36,539 nucleotides of DNA, from the IMG/VR virus record IMGVR_UViG_3300025687_000016, positions 1-36,539 of that record. The stretch is one strand, 5' to 3'. The notes beneath the pieces are model-generated. The model saw only the letters and a program-made list of their open reading frames with translations. It did no database searches and had not been told where the DNA came from. Made by a program: the position numbers and the translations under genes. Shown here in pieces: positions 29,296 to 36,539 of this stretch (position 1 is the stretch's first letter; each line of letters opens with the position of its first letter). The DNA is from a virus.

Positions 29296-29654
29296 GCAGA
29301 TCAGACATTCTGGACACCGCGAAGACATACGTCACGAAAGATCGGGCGGCGACACACGGTGATGCCGAGGATAACTTCCGGCGTATCGCCGCGCTGTGGA
29401 ATGCCTACCTGGAGCCAGAGGCGCCAATCAGCTCGGCAGACGTGGCGGTGATGATGACGCTGCTAAAGGTTGCGCGCATCGCGTCCAACGAGGGCAACGC
29501 AGACAACTGGATCGATGGGGCCGGATACCTGGCCTGCGGAGGTGAGATTGCCACAGAGCGCGTGGGAGCGGGCGCAGAGGCGTTCCGGTTGGCGCGGCAG
29601 GTGGACGCCGAGGATGAGGAGATGGGCTTCTATGAGGCCTCTCAGCGCCTCTGA
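29289..29654 (+). CDS. DUF6378-family protein
   Basis: The protein has 121 residues from ATG 29289 inside the preceding gene end. It has A-K-T-Y-V-T-K-D-R-A-A-T-H-G-D-A, then N-F-R-R-I-A-A-L-W-N-A-Y-L, D-V-A-V-M-M-T-L-L-K-V-A-R and D-N-W-I-D-G-A-G-Y-L-A-C, the signature of DUF6378 proteins common in phages. The fold is helical. The biochemical role is unknown, with a nucleotide-pool link suggested only by the D-x-x-x-M-x-x-L-K style motif. It is the last gene of the rightward operon. Confidence 0.75.
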   Translation: MVSRSDILDTAKTYVTKDRAATHGDAEDNFRRIAALWNAYLEPEAPISSADVAVMMTLLKVARIASNEGNADNWIDGAGYLACGGEIATERVGAGAEAFRLARQVDAEDEEMGFYEASQRL

Positions 29655-30034
29655 GGGGGCGCCACGCAGACACGGCGTGGGTCGCCTGCGCGCCCGCGCG
29701 CGTAGCGGCATAGGTCCAGTCTCGCAAGCGTTTTAAGTCCAGAGCGTTGCGGCGTCGGCATAGCTCGGCGGTATTATGCAGACCAGATTTGTAAGTCATT
29801 GATATTGCTAGGCAGGGCTGTATGCATAGTCGTGATTACCGGAGTTATGCGCTTAACGGCAGCGCCAGACTGGCCGGAAATCGGCCAGACCCCCCCCCGG
29901 CCCTGGGCCGGCGGCGGGGGCGGCTGTCTCAGAACGTGACAGACATACGCCTTCCAAAATTTTTGCAACTCCCCCATTGCCAAATCTGCCAATAAGCCAT
30001 AACGTAAATACGCAAACCCAAGGAGAACCAGCCA
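29655..30034. other. Gene-free region with hairpins and C9 tract, before terminase module
   Basis: No convincing gene lies in these 380 bases. Features: a hairpin CTGGCCG/CGGCCAG (29870-29888) around GAAAT, a run of nine C (29890-29898), a quasi-palindrome CCGGCCC-T-GGGCCGG (29897-29911), an AAAATTTTTG block (29956-29965) and a weak promoter-like TTGCCA-N17-TAACGT (29977-30005). An A/T-rich segment around 29787-29811 resembles sequences near integration sites, but no integrase exists here. The C-tract and A/T block recur before the small terminase, so packaging-site elements are a possible reading. Confidence 0.5.
29977..30005 (+). promoter_or_regulatory. Possible late promoter
   Basis: TTGCCA and TAACGT are separated by 17 bases, 30 bases upstream of the HNH start. 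Five of six bases match the -35 consensus and three of six the -10. It is the only candidate in this gap that could drive the late genes, but the -10 is weak. Confidence 0.32.
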
Positions 30035-30655
30035 ATGCGCCAGACCTGCCAGAACCACCCTGACCGCCCTGCCGCCGCGCGGGGCATGTGCATTACCTGC
30101 TACACGCGCGACCGCCGGCGCCGCTTGGCCGGTGCGTCGTTTGTTGGTCGTCGTCCGACTGGCCGCAATGACGCGATTGCGTTGCGCTGTGTTGACGACT
30201 GGCTCGATGCCTTTTGGGCGAAGGTGGACACGTCGTGCGAGAGCGGCTGCCACGAGTGGCAGGCTGGCTGCAATAACGCCGGCTACGGTATCTTCCATGT
30301 GGCGGACGCGACGTTGCTGGCTCATCGGCTTTCGTATGCCTTGGCGACTGGGCAGACGGACGCGCAGGTTGTTATGCATGTGTGCGATAATCCGAAGTGC
30401 GTGAACCCGGCGCACTTGCGCGGTGGCAGCTATGCGGACAACATGGCCGACATGGACGCCAAGGGTCGGCGCAATGTCACGCCGAAGGTTGGGGCGCACT
30501 TGCGGGATCGTGTGTCGCATCCTCGGGCCAAGGCGGTTGTCGGCCCGGCTGGTCAGTTTGCCAGCGCGACGCTGGCTGCGGAGCGTGTGGGGGTCAATGA
30601 TCGGACCATGCGGGCGTGGTGCGGTGCTGGGTTGCACGGCTGGTCGTATGTCTGA
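30035..30655 (+). CDS. HNH endonuclease upstream of terminase
   Basis: The protein has 206 residues. The N-terminus has C-x-N-H-P ... R-G-M-C-x-x-C, a small zinc site. Residues ~70-150 are the HNH_3 domain: C-H-E-W-Q-A-G, G-Y-G-I-F-H-V, A-H-R-L-S-Y-A-L, V-M-H-V-C-D-N-P-K-C-V-N-P-A-H-L and D-N-M-A-D-M-D-A-K-G-R. The C-terminal segment ends with a small HTH (A-A-E-R-V-G-V-N-D-R-T-M-R). HNH proteins adjacent to terminase may assist cos cleavage, or be homing nucleases. AAGGAGAACC precedes the ATG. C-tract/AT-block pairs flank the gene on both sides. Confidence 0.85.
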   Translation: MRQTCQNHPDRPAAARGMCITCYTRDRRRRLAGASFVGRRPTGRNDAIALRCVDDWLDAFWAKVDTSCESGCHEWQAGCNNAGYGIFHVADATLLAHRLSYALATGQTDAQVVMHVCDNPKCVNPAHLRGGSYADNMADMDAKGRRNVTPKVGAHLRDRVSHPRAKAVVGPAGQFASATLAAERVGVNDRTMRAWCGAGLHGWSYV

Positions 30656-30734
30656 CCCCCCCCACCCCCCACCTTGCAAAACCGCAATGCCTGCTCTAAA
30701 TTTTTGAAAATTCTTGCACCCCGAGGAGGACAAG
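30656..30734. other. C-tract and A/T block before small terminase
   Basis: Eight C, an A and six C (30656-30670) are followed by AAATTTTTGAAAATTC (30698-30713) and TTGCACCCC. The same sequence order occurs upstream of the HNH gene. The segment could hold a packaging or cos-like element, or an HNH target duplication. The ribosome site GAGGAGGACAAG of the small terminase ends it. Confidence 0.5.
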
Positions 30735-31220
30735 ATGCCAGGACGCCCGTTGGCTCGGATCATCAAGCCCATCGAGGCCTTAGCGGCTGAGCAGGGTCTG
30801 AGCGGCCCAGAATTCGTGTATGACTGGATTGCCGGCGGCGGGACGATCACGAGCCTGGCCGAGAAGATCGGCACGCAGCGCGAGCATTTGAGCCGCAACC
30901 TGAACAAGTATCCCGAGTATGCCTCGATCATGGAAGCTGCGCGCAAGATTGCCGCGGATGCCTTGGTTGAGGAAAGCAAGCACCTGATTGACGCGATTGC
31001 CGAGGAAGCCAAGACGAATGAGGCTGCGCGGTTTTCTGACCGGGTGCGCACGGTGGAATTGCAGGCCAATCAGCGCAAGTTCATGGCGGCGAGCTACAAT
31101 CAGGATCGGTATGGGAACAAGCCGTCTGCTGTGACGATCAACTTGGGGGACTTGCACTTGGAGGCCTTGCGGAAGGTGCGTGTGTCGCCCGAGCGTGTGA
31201 TCGAGCACGACGATGAGTAA
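30735..31220 (+). CDS. terS: Terminase small subunit
   Basis: The protein has 161 residues. N-terminal third carries an HTH-like segment: A-G-G-G-T-I-T-S-L-A-E-K-I-G-T-Q-R-E-H-L-S-R-N-L. Residues ~60-125 are long helices with A-A-D-A-L-V-E-E-S-K-H-L, matching the oligomerisation core of small terminases (the helical pattern around D-R-V-R-T-V-E-L-Q-A-N-Q-R-K-F-M). It binds the packaging site and recruits the large subunit. Its stop lies inside the large-subunit start (8-base overlap), as is usual for this pair. Confidence 0.82.
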   Translation: MPGRPLARIIKPIEALAAEQGLSGPEFVYDWIAGGGTITSLAEKIGTQREHLSRNLNKYPEYASIMEAARKIAADALVEESKHLIDAIAEEAKTNEAARFSDRVRTVELQANQRKFMAASYNQDRYGNKPSAVTINLGDLHLEALRKVRVSPERVIEHDDE

Positions 31221-32607
31221 CCCCTTCGAGGAGTTCGTCCAGATCTACGCGAAGGAGCCGGTTCGGTTTGTCCGTGAAGTTTTGGGCGCTGATCCTTTGC
31301 CGTATCAGGCGGCCTTGATGATGGACGTGGTGAACGGCGAGCGGAAGCTGTCGGTGCGGTCTGGCCACGGCACTGGCAAATCTAGCTGTGCCAGCTGGAT
31401 CATGCTGCACTATTTGCTGTTCAACTACCCGTGCAAGGTGATTGTCACGGCGCCGACCAGCGGGCAGTTGTTTGACGCGCTGTTTGCGGAGCTGAAGCGC
31501 TGGATTGGCGAGATGCCGCCGAATTTGCAGCAGTTGCTGACGGTGAAATCGGACCGGGTTGAGTTATCGGCCGCGGCGGCTGAAGCGTTTATCTCGGCCA
31601 GGACATCGAGGGCGGAGACGCCGGAGGCGCTGGCTGGGGTTCACAGCGAGCATGTGTTGCTGGTGGTTGACGAAGCCTCGGCCGTGCCGGAGCCGGTGTT
31701 TGAGGCGGCGGCTGGCTCTATGTCTGGTCACACGGCCACAACGCTGCTGCTGTCGAACCCGACGCGGACGAGCGGCACGTTCTTTGAGACGCACAACCGG
31801 CTTCGGGATAGCTGGAAGACGTATCGCTGGAGCTGCATTGACAGCCCGCTGGTCAGCGATGAGTTCGTTGACGAGATGCGGGAGCGTTATGGCGCGGAGA
31901 GCAATGCGTTCAAGGTTCGGGTGCTGGGTGACTTCCCGGCGTCTGACGATGACGTGCTGATCCCGTATCACTTGATTGACGACGCGACGAAGCGTGACAT
32001 TGAGGTGGACGTGGGCGCTGCGGCTGTCTGGGGCCTGGACCCTGCGCGGTTTGGTTCTGACCGGACGGCGCTGTGCAAGCGCGTGGGTTCGGTGGTGACT
32101 GAGGTCACGAGTTGGCGCCAGTTGGACACGATGGCGACGGTTGGGCGTGTGAAGGCGGAGTTTGATGCTTTGCCGCCGAGCCTGCGGCCGCGCGAGATTA
32201 TGGTGGACAGCATTGGGATTGGCGCGGGCGTTGTGGATCGTCTGCGTGAGCTGGGCTTGCCGGTGCGCGGTGTGAACGTGGCGGAAAGCCCGAGCATGGG
32301 GCAGACTTATGCGAATTTGCGGGCTGAGTTGTGGAACAAGACGAAGGGCTGGCTTGAGGGTCGGTCGTGCAAGATCCCCGAGGATGAGCAGTTGATCGCG
32401 GAGCTGGCAGCGGTGCGTTATACGTTCACGAGTGCGGGCAAGCTGCAGATCGAGAGCAAGGAGCGGATGAAGGCGCGCGGGTTGCCGTCGCCTGACTTGG
32501 CGGATGCTTTGGTCTTGACGATGGCGGGCGATGCGGCGACTGCGATGGGCTTGGGCGGCTTGAGCTGGCAGAAGCCTTTGCGCCGTAATTTACGCGGGAT
32601 CGCTTAG
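31213..32607 (+). CDS. terL: Terminase large subunit
   Basis: The protein has 464 residues. ATPase part: Walker A S-G-H-G-T-G-K-S at 50-57, Walker B L-L-V-V-D153-E154-A-S, coupling motif S-N-P-T-R near 180. Nuclease part (RNase H-like): D276 in W-G-L-D-P-A-R-F-G-S-D, D-S-I-G-I-G-A-G-V-V-D-R-L near 335, and P-D428-L-A-D431-A-L near the end. All active residues are in place, so it should both pump and cut DNA. Close to the size of HK97/P22-like large terminases. Confidence 0.95.
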   Translation: MSNPFEEFVQIYAKEPVRFVREVLGADPLPYQAALMMDVVNGERKLSVRSGHGTGKSSCASWIMLHYLLFNYPCKVIVTAPTSGQLFDALFAELKRWIGEMPPNLQQLLTVKSDRVELSAAAAEAFISARTSRAETPEALAGVHSEHVLLVVDEASAVPEPVFEAAAGSMSGHTATTLLLSNPTRTSGTFFETHNRLRDSWKTYRWSCIDSPLVSDEFVDEMRERYGAESNAFKVRVLGDFPASDDDVLIPYHLIDDATKRDIEVDVGAAAVWGLDPARFGSDRTALCKRVGSVVTEVTSWRQLDTMATVGRVKAEFDALPPSLRPREIMVDSIGIGAGVVDRLRELGLPVRGVNVAESPSMGQTYANLRAELWNKTKGWLEGRSCKIPEDEQLIAELAAVRYTFTSAGKLQIESKERMKARGLPSPDLADALVLTMAGDAATAMGLGGLSWQKPLRRNLRGIA

Positions 32608-32615
32608 GTGGTATA

Positions 32616-32629
32616 AACCTCGTGAGGTT
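32616..32629 (+). other. Small hairpin between terminase and ART gene
   Basis: AACCTC and GAGGTT flank GT just after the terminase stop. With four unpaired central bases it forms a weak hairpin. It is probably not a terminator because no T-tract follows, although TATAAA just upstream could be a promoter -10. Confidence 0.3.
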
Positions 32630-32645
32630 CTTACGGGGTTAAGGC

Positions 32646-34193
32646 ATGGCTGACGGCATTTTCGACTTCTTCGGCCCGGAAGCTGGTCAGGCACGGCGGC
32701 GTCGGCTCAGTGAGCTTGGCGCTGACGCGATGTATTACATTCCGCCAGAGCTGCGCGGGCTGATTGAGATGCTGGGCGAGGCGAACCCGGTTTCGGGTGT
32801 CGGCCGCGCCGGCCAGGCTGCGCAGGAGCTGGTCGCGCCTGGCGTTGCGCCGCTGGATCGAGTTGGCGCTGGCGGGCGGATGTTGTCTGAGATGGCTGGG
32901 GTTGTGGCGCCAGCTATGGTTGCCAGCCGTGCGGCGATGCCTGCGGCGCAGGCTATTCAGGAAGGGCTGATGGGCTTTTCGGCTGGCGCGCAGGATGTAG
33001 GCCGCGCGGTTGTGGATCGTTTGAACCAGCCGGGGCCGATGCCGACTGTGTATAGCAATCCGATTATGCGCGACCGCCCCGGCATTACGGCCTATCACGG
33101 CAGCCCGCATGATTTTGACCGCTTCAGCATGGAGAAGATCGGCACTGGCGAGGGTGCGCAAGCTTACGGGCATGGGCTTTATTTTGCTGAGAATGAAGGC
33201 GTTGCGCGGGGGTATCGGGATGCGCTTTCGCGTCCATATTATGCCCTAGATGACGGCTCAAAAGCCGCTGAAAAATATGGCGCTGATGTTATTGACATTT
33301 TTGAAAGATCTGGCGGCGATCCGAAAGACATGAGGGATACCATCGCGCGGATTAGGTCAATCGTGCAAAGAAATTTGGACGATTTCGGAGTAAGTGATGC
33401 ATCTCAGCTTCAGCCTCAGTTCTATGGTGATTTATCCTCAACGACCATCGAGTTTGCCAATCGTGCTGACAATCTTGAAAAGTTGATAAATTCAGGTGAT
33501 GTCAGGTTGGTTGACCCCGGCTCCATGTATGAGGTCCGCATCAACGCCAACCCCGAGGACTTCCTTGATTGGGACAAGCCGCTGAGTGAGCAGCCGCAGA
33601 AGGTGCGGGAGGCAGTCAATGACATCTCCCCCGTGAAAGTGTTCCATAGCAGGTTGAATGACGAATACCGTGCATACTTGGAGGGTCAAGGCGGCATTTT
33701 GGCGTCATACAGTGATAAAAACCGAGATGAGGCCGTGAGGCGGGCTATGGACTCTCTTACAGGTGAAAATATCGTGCGTAGCGATGTTCCGTCTGTGATC
33801 GCAAGCAAATTGCGCGAAGCTGGCATACCCGGCATCAAATACCTTGACGCCGGATCGCGCTATACGCTTGAAAACTTGCCTGACAACATCATCACAAGCG
33901 AGGCCCGGCAGTTTTTAGATCAGGCTGGTGGAGACCCGGAAAAAGCTCTTTCATTATTCAACCAGAGCAACCCGATAGACCGATGGGCTTCAAGTGAACG
34001 CGACGAAGTAGCGAAGGTGATTAAATCAGCGAAGAAGACTGCAACCCGCAACTATGTCGTCATTGATGATCGTTTGATTGATATTGTGCGCAAGTATGGC
34101 ATTGCCGCTGCGGCTGCTATGCTGGGTGTGAGCCAAGCCGATTTGGCGCAAGCGATGGAACAGCAACCGCAGCCGCAAGGGCTTCTGGAGTAA
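32646..34193 (+). CDS. Putative ADP-ribosyltransferase (ART-PolyVal-like), probably virion-associated
   Basis: The protein has 515 residues. Residues 1-140 are an Ala/Gly-rich helical region like an internal virion protein. Residues ~148-485 match ART domains seen in phage polyvalent proteins: A-Y150-H151-G-S-P-H-D-F-D-R-F, G-T-G-E-G-A-Q-A-Y-G-H-G-L-Y179-F-A-E, and N-Y-V-V-I-D474-D-R-L-I-D-I-V near the end (H-Y-D/E-type catalytic set). G-I-P-G-I-K-Y-L-D is also typical. It may be packaged and ejected to modify host proteins, as T4 Alt does. The middle of the gene is AT-richer than its flanks. Confidence 0.68.
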   Translation: MADGIFDFFGPEAGQARRRRLSELGADAMYYIPPELRGLIEMLGEANPVSGVGRAGQAAQELVAPGVAPLDRVGAGGRMLSEMAGVVAPAMVASRAAMPAAQAIQEGLMGFSAGAQDVGRAVVDRLNQPGPMPTVYSNPIMRDRPGITAYHGSPHDFDRFSMEKIGTGEGAQAYGHGLYFAENEGVARGYRDALSRPYYALDDGSKAAEKYGADVIDIFERSGGDPKDMRDTIARIRSIVQRNLDDFGVSDASQLQPQFYGDLSSTTIEFANRADNLEKLINSGDVRLVDPGSMYEVRINANPEDFLDWDKPLSEQPQKVREAVNDISPVKVFHSRLNDEYRAYLEGQGGILASYSDKNRDEAVRRAMDSLTGENIVRSDVPSVIASKLREAGIPGIKYLDAGSRYTLENLPDNIITSEARQFLDQAGGDPEKALSLFNQSNPIDRWASSERDEVAKVIKSAKKTATRNYVVIDDRLIDIVRKYGIAAAAAMLGVSQADLAQAMEQQPQPQGLLE

Positions 34194-34198
34194 CGCAC

Positions 34199-34339
34199 AT
34201 GCCCCTCAAGAAAGGCTACAGCAAGAAGACCGTCAGCCAGAACATCAAGACTGAGATGAAGGCTGGCAAGCCGCAGAAGCAGGCGGTTGCGATTGCCTTG
34301 GACGTTGCGCGCCGCGCGAAGAAGAAGGCGAAGAAGTAA
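34199..34339 (+). CDS. Very small basic protein (DUF6496-like)
   Basis: The protein has 46 residues: M-P-L-K-K-G-Y-S-K-K-T-V-S-Q-N-I-K-T-E and A-G-K-P-Q-K-Q-A-V-A-I-A-L-D-V-A-R-R, ending K-K-A-K-K. This pattern is a widespread phage family near terminase or capsid genes (DUF6496). Strongly basic, so DNA contact is likely. The stop overlaps the next ATG (TAATG). Confidence 0.8.
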   Translation: MPLKKGYSKKTVSQNIKTEMKAGKPQKQAVAIALDVARRAKKKAKK

Positions 34340-34497
34340 TGAAATCAGGGCTTTATGCAAACATCCACGCCAAGCGCGAGCGCATCAAGGCTGGCAGTGG
34401 TGAGAAAATGCGCAAGCCTGGCGCGAAGGGTGCGCCGACTGCGAAGGCGTTTAAGCAAGCGGCCAAGACGGCCAAGCCGAAGGGAAAGCAGAAATGA
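34339..34497 (+). CDS. Very small Lys-rich protein
   Basis: The protein has 52 residues, M-K-S-G-L-Y-A-N-I-H-A-K-R-E-R-I-K-A-G-S-G then M-R-K-P-G-A-K-G-A-P-T-A-K-A-F. The opening is found in many phage genomes between structural genes. Highly basic and without Cys. Overlaps upstream by TAATG and downstream by ATGA. Confidence 0.8.
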   Translation: MKSGLYANIHAKRERIKAGSGEKMRKPGAKGAPTAKAFKQAAKTAKPKGKQK

Positions 34498-34634
34498 AGA
34501 CATATGATCGTGCGATGAAGAAGGGTGCCAAGGCGCCGGATCGTGCCATGAAGCCTGGCCTGACGCTGTGCAAGAATTGCCCGACGCCGAGCAAGTGCCG
34601 CGCGGCTGGGCGGTGCCTGAAGGCAGGCAAGTAA
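34494..34634 (+). CDS. Very small Cys/Lys-rich protein, possible zinc knuckle
   Basis: The protein has 46 residues. Two D-R-A-M-K segments precede C26-K-N-C29-P-T-P-S-K-C35-R-A-A-G-R-C41. Four Cys with C-x2-C-x5-C-x5-C spacing may bind zinc. Overlaps both neighbours (ATGA, TAATG), so it belongs to a coupled series. Confidence 0.7.
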   Translation: MKTYDRAMKKGAKAPDRAMKPGLTLCKNCPTPSKCRAAGRCLKAGK

Positions 34635-34894
34635 TGGCCAGTGACCCTCGCCTAGCAAAGGCCGGCGTTTCAGGGTATAACAAGCCTAAGCGGACGCCGA
34701 GCCACCCGACCAAGTCTCACGTTGTCGTTGCGAAGTCTGGCGATGAGGTGAAGACGATCAGGTTCGGGCAGCAAGGTGTGAAGGGTTCGCCTGACGGGTC
34801 TGCCAGGAACAAGGCGTTCAAGGCCCGCCACGCGAAGAACATTGCCAAGGGCAAAATGTCTGCGGCTTATTGGGCTGATAAGGTGAAGTGGTAA
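34634..34894 (+). CDS. Small basic conserved phage protein
   Basis: The protein has 86 residues from ATG 34634: L-A-K-A-G-V-S-G-Y-N-K-P-K-R-T-P-S-H-P, V-K-T-I-R-F-G-Q-Q-G-V-K-G-S and A-R-H-A-K-N-I-A-K-G-K-M-S-A-A-Y-W-A-D-K-V-K-W. This is a widely conserved phage family near the neck genes. Probable strand-rich nucleic-acid-binding protein (inference). TAATG junctions on both sides. Confidence 0.8.
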   Translation: MASDPRLAKAGVSGYNKPKRTPSHPTKSHVVVAKSGDEVKTIRFGQQGVKGSPDGSARNKAFKARHAKNIAKGKMSAAYWADKVKW

Positions 34895-35517
34895 TGGCAA
34901 TCACGACTTACAGCGAGCTGCAGACGGCGGTGGCGGATTTCGTCAACCGCGACGATCTTGCGTCGATTGTGCCGACGTTCATCAGCCTGGCCGAGGCGGA
35001 CCTGCAGCGCCGGGTGCGTCACTGGCGCATGGAGAAGCGGTCCAGTGCCGAGCTGGACGCGCAGTATGCGGTGGTGCCGAATGACTGGGTTGAGACGATC
35101 CGGTTCTATCTGACGGACGGCGAGACATCGCCGCTTGAGCTGATTAGCCAGCCGGAGCTTCTGGACCGCAAGCGCAAGCGCGGCGCCACGGCTGGCCGGC
35201 CTGCCTACTACGTCATGACTGGCTCGCAGTTTGAGTTCTTCCCGGTGCCGGATGACACCTACAACGGCGAGCTGCTGTATTACGCCAAGATCCCGGCGCT
35301 GTCGGTGAGCAATACGTCCAACTGGCTGTTGGCAGACAGCCCGGATGCTTATTTGTATGGGGCGCTGGTTCACAGCGCGCCTTACTTGAAGGATGACGCG
35401 CGCATTCAGGTCTGGGCCGCGTTGTATCAGTCGGCAATCGACAATCTAAACGGCGCCTCCGACCGGGCGCGTCATAGCGGCACTGGCCTGCGTATGAAAG
35501 TGAGAGGACTATCATGA
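34894..35517 (+). CDS. Head-tail adaptor protein (SU10 adaptor-like)
   Basis: The protein has 207 residues. The start A-I-T-T-Y-S-E-L-Q-T-A-V-A-D-F-V-N-R-D-D-L and I-P/V-P-T-F-I-S-L-A-E-A-D-L-Q-R-R-V-R match the adaptor/neck family of SU10-type podoviruses. Residues 140-185 contain L-L-Y-Y-A-K-I-P-A-L and D-A-Y-L-Y-G-A-L-V-H-S-A-P-Y-L, common in these ring proteins. It would form the ring below the portal. The stop overlaps the next ATG. Confidence 0.82.
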   Translation: MAITTYSELQTAVADFVNRDDLASIVPTFISLAEADLQRRVRHWRMEKRSSAELDAQYAVVPNDWVETIRFYLTDGETSPLELISQPELLDRKRKRGATAGRPAYYVMTGSQFEFFPVPDDTYNGELLYYAKIPALSVSNTSNWLLADSPDAYLYGALVHSAPYLKDDARIQVWAALYQSAIDNLNGASDRARHSGTGLRMKVRGLS

Positions 35518-35894
35518 GCTTTTCCAACGAGTTTGAGACGCGCGTCCTGCAGTGGACGTTCACGACTGGATCACCGACCCGGCCGACGGCCTGGTATGTG
35601 GCGCTGTTCACGGATGATCCGACCGATGCCGGCACCGGCACCGAGGTGTCTGGCGGATCGTATGCTCGGACTTCCGTGACGTTCACGGTTTCTGGCGACA
35701 CGGCATCGAACAGCGGCGCGGTTGAGTTCCCCGAGGCCACCGGCTCGTGGGGCACCATCACGCACATCGGCATTTACGACGCCTCGACCAGCGGCAACCT
35801 GATTGCCCATGCGGCTCTGACGGCTTCCAAGGCGATTGCGTCGGGCGACATCCTGCGCTTCCCGATCGGCGACATTGACGTGACGCTGGCCTAA
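35514..35894 (+). CDS. Tail-associated protein (Gp80-like)
   Basis: The protein has 126 residues: S-F-S-N-E-F-E-T-R-V-L-Q-W-T-F, then P-T-A-W-Y-V-A-L-F-T-D-D-P-T-D-A-G-T-G-T-E and Y-A-R-T-S-V-T-F-T, S-W-G-T-I-T-H-I-G-I-Y-D. This matches a strand-rich phage tail family often annotated as tail fibre or Gp80. It overlaps the adaptor gene by four bases. Role inferred from family and neighbours. Confidence 0.75.
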   Translation: MSFSNEFETRVLQWTFTTGSPTRPTAWYVALFTDDPTDAGTGTEVSGGSYARTSVTFTVSGDTASNSGAVEFPEATGSWGTITHIGIYDASTSGNLIAHAALTASKAIASGDILRFPIGDIDVTLA

Positions 35895-35915
35895 TAGCTC
35901 AACGGAGGCGCGGCT

Positions 35916-36521
35916 ATGGTTGTTCTCGTAAACCGTGCCAAGGTTGGCACTGCCACGACCGGAACCGGGACGATCACCCTCGGTTCTGCGGAAAGCGGCT
36001 ATCAGACGTTCGCTGACGCTGGCGTGACTGATGGTCAGGTGGTGCGCTATGTGATCGAGGACGGCACGGACTGGGAGATCGGCAGCGGCACCTACACCGC
36101 CTCTGGCACCACCCTGACCCGCACTGTCAGCGAGAGCAGCAATAGTGATGCGGCGATCAACCTTAGCGGATCGGCTGTGGTGTATGTCTCGGCTACTGAT
36201 GCTGATTTTCGAGAGGAAACAGTAGGCACAATCGCATCCAGCACGCTCGACCTGTCTTCTGGCAACGTGTTCTCGGACGCACCCTCTGCCAACGTGACCT
36301 ATGTGTTCAGCAACCCGCCCGCCTCTGGCACTGCCTACGGCTTCACGCTCAAGGTGACGCCTTCTGCGACCGTGACTGTGACTTGGCCTGCCTCGGTTGA
36401 CTGGGCTGGTGGAACGGCTCCTGACGCACCTGCCAGCGGCGAGACGGATGTGTATGCGTTCTACACGCAGGATGGCGGCACCACCTACTACGGCTTCCAA
36501 GCTGGGGATGCGATGGCATGA
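35916..36521 (+). CDS. Tail fibre or neck-appendage protein, crosses the window joint
   Basis: The protein has 201 residues after a GGAGG site. Residues 1-85 contain [28 protein letters not shown] and [13 protein letters not shown], a common N-terminal module of phage tail fibres. The second half is Ser/Thr-rich strands ending in [10 protein letters not shown]. It ends inside the terminal overlap, and the next gene begins there too. Confidence 0.78.
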   Translation: MVVLVNRAKVGTATTGTGTITLGSAESGYQTFADAGVTDGQVVRYVIEDGTDWEIGSGTYTASGTTLTRTVSESSNSDAAINLSGSAVVYVSATDADFREETVGTIASSTLDLSSGNVFSDAPSANVTYVFSNPPASGTAYGFTLKVTPSATVTVTWPASVDWAGGTAPDAPASGETDVYAFYTQDGGTTYYGFQAGDAMA

Positions 36522-36539
36522 GCATTGCGAGGCTGATGC
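36455..36539. repeat. Terminal direct repeat (right copy)
   Basis: Identical to bases 1-85. Its presence at the window end shows that the sequence closes on itself. Confidence 0.95.
36518..36539 (+). CDS. 5' end of the propeller-type tail gene (duplicate of 64-85)
   Basis: Seven codons of the gene at 64-894 reappear in the terminal overlap. On a circular map they are the same gene, overlapping the preceding stop as ATGA. Confidence 0.9.

Noticed and set aside
29701-29830. Possible tRNA or attP-like site (loop TTTTAAG; GTAAGTCATTGATATT)
   Set aside because: No cloverleaf can be drawn, the T-arm consensus is missing, and no integrase gene exists in the closed genome. A search of host genomes for an exact match would reopen it.
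29774-31069. 431-codon - strand frame across HNH and small terminase
   Set aside because: Overlaps two convincing genes on the other strand and has no protein-like motifs; GC-rich shadow.

Overview
The window is a complete circular (or circularly permuted) genome of a short-tailed, podovirus-type bacteriophage. Bases 1-85 and 36455-36539 are identical, so the unique genome is 36454 bp, and the tail gene ending at 36521 continues without a break into the gene starting at 64. No tail tube, tape measure, baseplate, integrase, RNA polymerase or DNA polymerase gene is visible. The capsid and portal genes look like those of SU10/P22-type podoviruses, and several large ejection proteins fit a short-tailed virion. 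The sequence is GC-rich and dense in Ala/Asp/Gln codons. Several of its families (Phage_tail_APC, AELNILDGVT repeats, small Lys-rich proteins, DUF6378) are common in phages of aquatic Alphaproteobacteria. That host is an inference only.

Layout. (1) Late region, + strand, 29.7-36.5 kb and on through 0-19.0 kb: HNH endonuclease, small and large terminase, a putative ADP-ribosyltransferase, four very small basic proteins, neck adaptor, tail genes and a fibre cassette (0-3.8 kb), nozzle-like protein (3.9-5.3 kb), ejection proteins (6.4-11.2 kb, one with a lytic transglycosylase domain), portal, scaffold and major capsid protein (11.2-15.5 kb), a terminator hairpin, lysis genes (16.0-17.8 kb: membrane proteins, u-spanin-like lipoprotein, GH108 endolysin), and a calcineurin-like phosphoesterase. 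(2) Leftward early operon, - strand, 18.9-21.6 kb: about a dozen small, mostly overlapping genes of unknown function, including two DNA-binding candidates and a 23-residue membrane peptide. (3) Divergent control region, 21.6-22.03 kb: opposed promoters, four copies of a 14-bp dyad (TTGCG-N4-CGCAA), a strong intrinsic terminator and a possible structured RNA. (4) Rightward early operon, + strand, 22.03-29.65 kb: small HTH protein, cytosine methyltransferase with other-frame genes nested inside it, two PD-(D/E)XK nucleases, SSB-like protein, primase-helicase, an iteron-rich candidate origin, and two further early proteins.

How the parts fit. The HTH protein and operator array probably set the balance between the two early operons. 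The primase-helicase, SSB-like protein and nucleases would replicate and process the genome, starting at the adjacent GGTGTGGAT iterons (DnaA-box-like), with host polymerase doing the synthesis. The methyltransferase would shield DNA from host restriction. HNH plus terminase would package it, and the ejection proteins and possibly the ADP-ribosyltransferase would act at entry.

The most unusual points are the triple nesting at 22.2-23.55 kb, the operator array with its candidate RNA, the iteron region, and the Cys-punctuated Ala-rich repeat protein at 1.4-2.4 kb.
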